Source: Pseudomonadota bacterium (GTDB lineage: Bacteria > Pseudomonadota > Alphaproteobacteria > Micavibrionales > UBA2020). Taken from it: 32,513 nucleotides of DNA. Below are positions 31,997 to 32,513 of this stretch, in pieces. The stretch is taken from positions 1 through 32,513 of the forward strand of contig JAEXMB010000100.1 of NCBI GenBank assembly GCA_023444705.1, given 5' to 3'. A model generated the notes under the pieces. It ran no database searches and was not told where the DNA came from. It saw nothing but the letters and a program-made list of their open reading frames with translations. The translations under genes were made by a program, and so were the position numbers. Within the stretch, counting starts at the first letter, position 1; every line of letters begins with the position of its first letter.

Positions 31997-32513
31997 ATGC
32001 GCACAAAGGTTGCTGAATTTTTTAGCACACATGCAAAGTTTGCTATTGCCGCCTCTTTGATACTGGCCGTTTTGATCGGGTGTTTTCTGGGGGCTCGTTT
32101 TTACCCCGCGCTCAAAATCAAGCTCAATAATATGCGCGCCGACATCGCAATGGGGTCATGTACGCCCATACCGGGCGATAGTATCTATATGACCGATAAA
32201 ATTACGTTATATGTTAGGGATCATGCTAAAAGTTTCGGTAATTTTGCAGGGTGTATCCCGCGCAAGCAGGGCTGCCTTGATGATGCTCGGGTATGGGAAC
32301 CTACACAAATTCGGGAGGTTGATAAAAAATACAAGGAGCGCTTTTTAAAGCCTTTACCAGCGCCTCTGACAGCTGAGGGGTTGAAAAAAGCTATGCAGGC
32401 AGTTTTTAATTACAGAAATCGTCTTTACTCAGCGTCATTGCCCAGAGAAGGTATTAACTTTACTTCATGCGTTGTCCCGCAAATAGATATTGTTAAATAT
32501 GCCCAATTTCATG
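31997..32513 (+). CDS. Membrane-anchored protein of unknown function, partial (3' end outside window)
   Basis: The frame from the ATG at 31997 stays open for 172 codons to the window edge. AAGG lies about 9 nt upstream. A signal anchor covers about residues 14-35 (AKFAIAASLILAVLIGCFLGARF), so the remainder is probably periplasmic. That part has cysteines in MGSCTP, FAGCIPRKQGC and FTSCVV, compatible with disulfides, and ITLYVRDHAKSFGNF. Base composition is clearly lower in GC than the rest of the window, suggesting an acquired or fast-evolving gene. It is divergent from yqeY across about 200 bp. I do not recognise a family; the real length is unknown. Confidence 0.7.
   Translation, partial: MRTKVAEFFSTHAKFAIAASLILAVLIGCFLGARFYPALKIKLNNMRADIAMGSCTPIPGDSIYMTDKITLYVRDHAKSFGNFAGCIPRKQGCLDDARVWEPTQIREVDKKYKERFLKPLPAPLTAEGLKKAMQAVFNYRNRLYSASLPREGINFTSCVVPQIDIVKYAQFH

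Noticed and set aside
1..32513. CRISPR array, insertion sequence or rRNA operon
   Set aside because: No regularly spaced identical repeats, transposase motifs or rRNA sequences were seen on either strand.

Overview
This 32.5 kb window is a chromosomal segment of an alphaproteobacterium. The evidence is the GatB/YqeY - DnaG - RpoD gene order, an alphaproteobacterial-type uS4 (RpsD) and RpoD, a class II DAHP synthase, and high-GC coding sequence with AT-rich gaps. I cannot name the genus. Nearly all of it is coding; no gene-free stretch exceeds 300 bases (the longest are about 280 bp upstream of rpsD and about 220 bp upstream of the prepilin gene).

Layout. (1) 1-1220, minus: exonuclease I (sbcB), cut by the window edge. 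(2) 1342-7367, plus: glnD, then a promoter and the run class II DAHP synthase - nadE - small unknown gene. (3) 7481-11077, plus: gltX, a small low-GC membrane protein gene, trmJ and a PurA-like gene whose catalytic Asp is replaced by Ser, as in the PurZ branch. (4) 11061-12835, minus: a phospholipase D-like protein and an EEP-family phosphodiesterase. (5) 13045-14718, plus: an FAD/NAD(P)-binding oxidoreductase; it shares a bidirectional terminator with rpsD (minus). (6) 15686-21463, minus: a two-partner secretion pair, the TpsB pore and a large TpsA adhesin with seven MBG-like repeats and a C-terminal Cys-x9-Cys anchor-like motif. (7) 21594-24681, minus: marR-emrA-emrB drug efflux operon with a palindrome at its promoter. 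(8) 24783-26071, minus: a short prephenate dehydrogenase-like protein and an unknown membrane-anchored protein. (9) 26295-27083, plus: a lone prepilin-like protein. (10) 27130-31795, minus: yqeY - dnaG - rpoD followed by a CAU-anticodon tRNA, probably tRNA-Ile2. (11) 31997 to the end, plus: an unknown membrane-anchored protein, cut by the edge.

Most of the window is housekeeping: replication priming, main sigma factor, ribosome assembly, tRNA charging and methylation, NAD and aromatic biosynthesis, nitrogen signalling. The parts worth attention are the PurZ-like enzyme embedded in a tRNA-gene operon, the TpsA adhesin with its apparent disulfide anchor, the compact TyrA-like protein lacking the second Rossmann strand, and several small genes of unknown function inserted into core operons. 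I see no CRISPR array, insertion sequence, integrase or prophage cluster.
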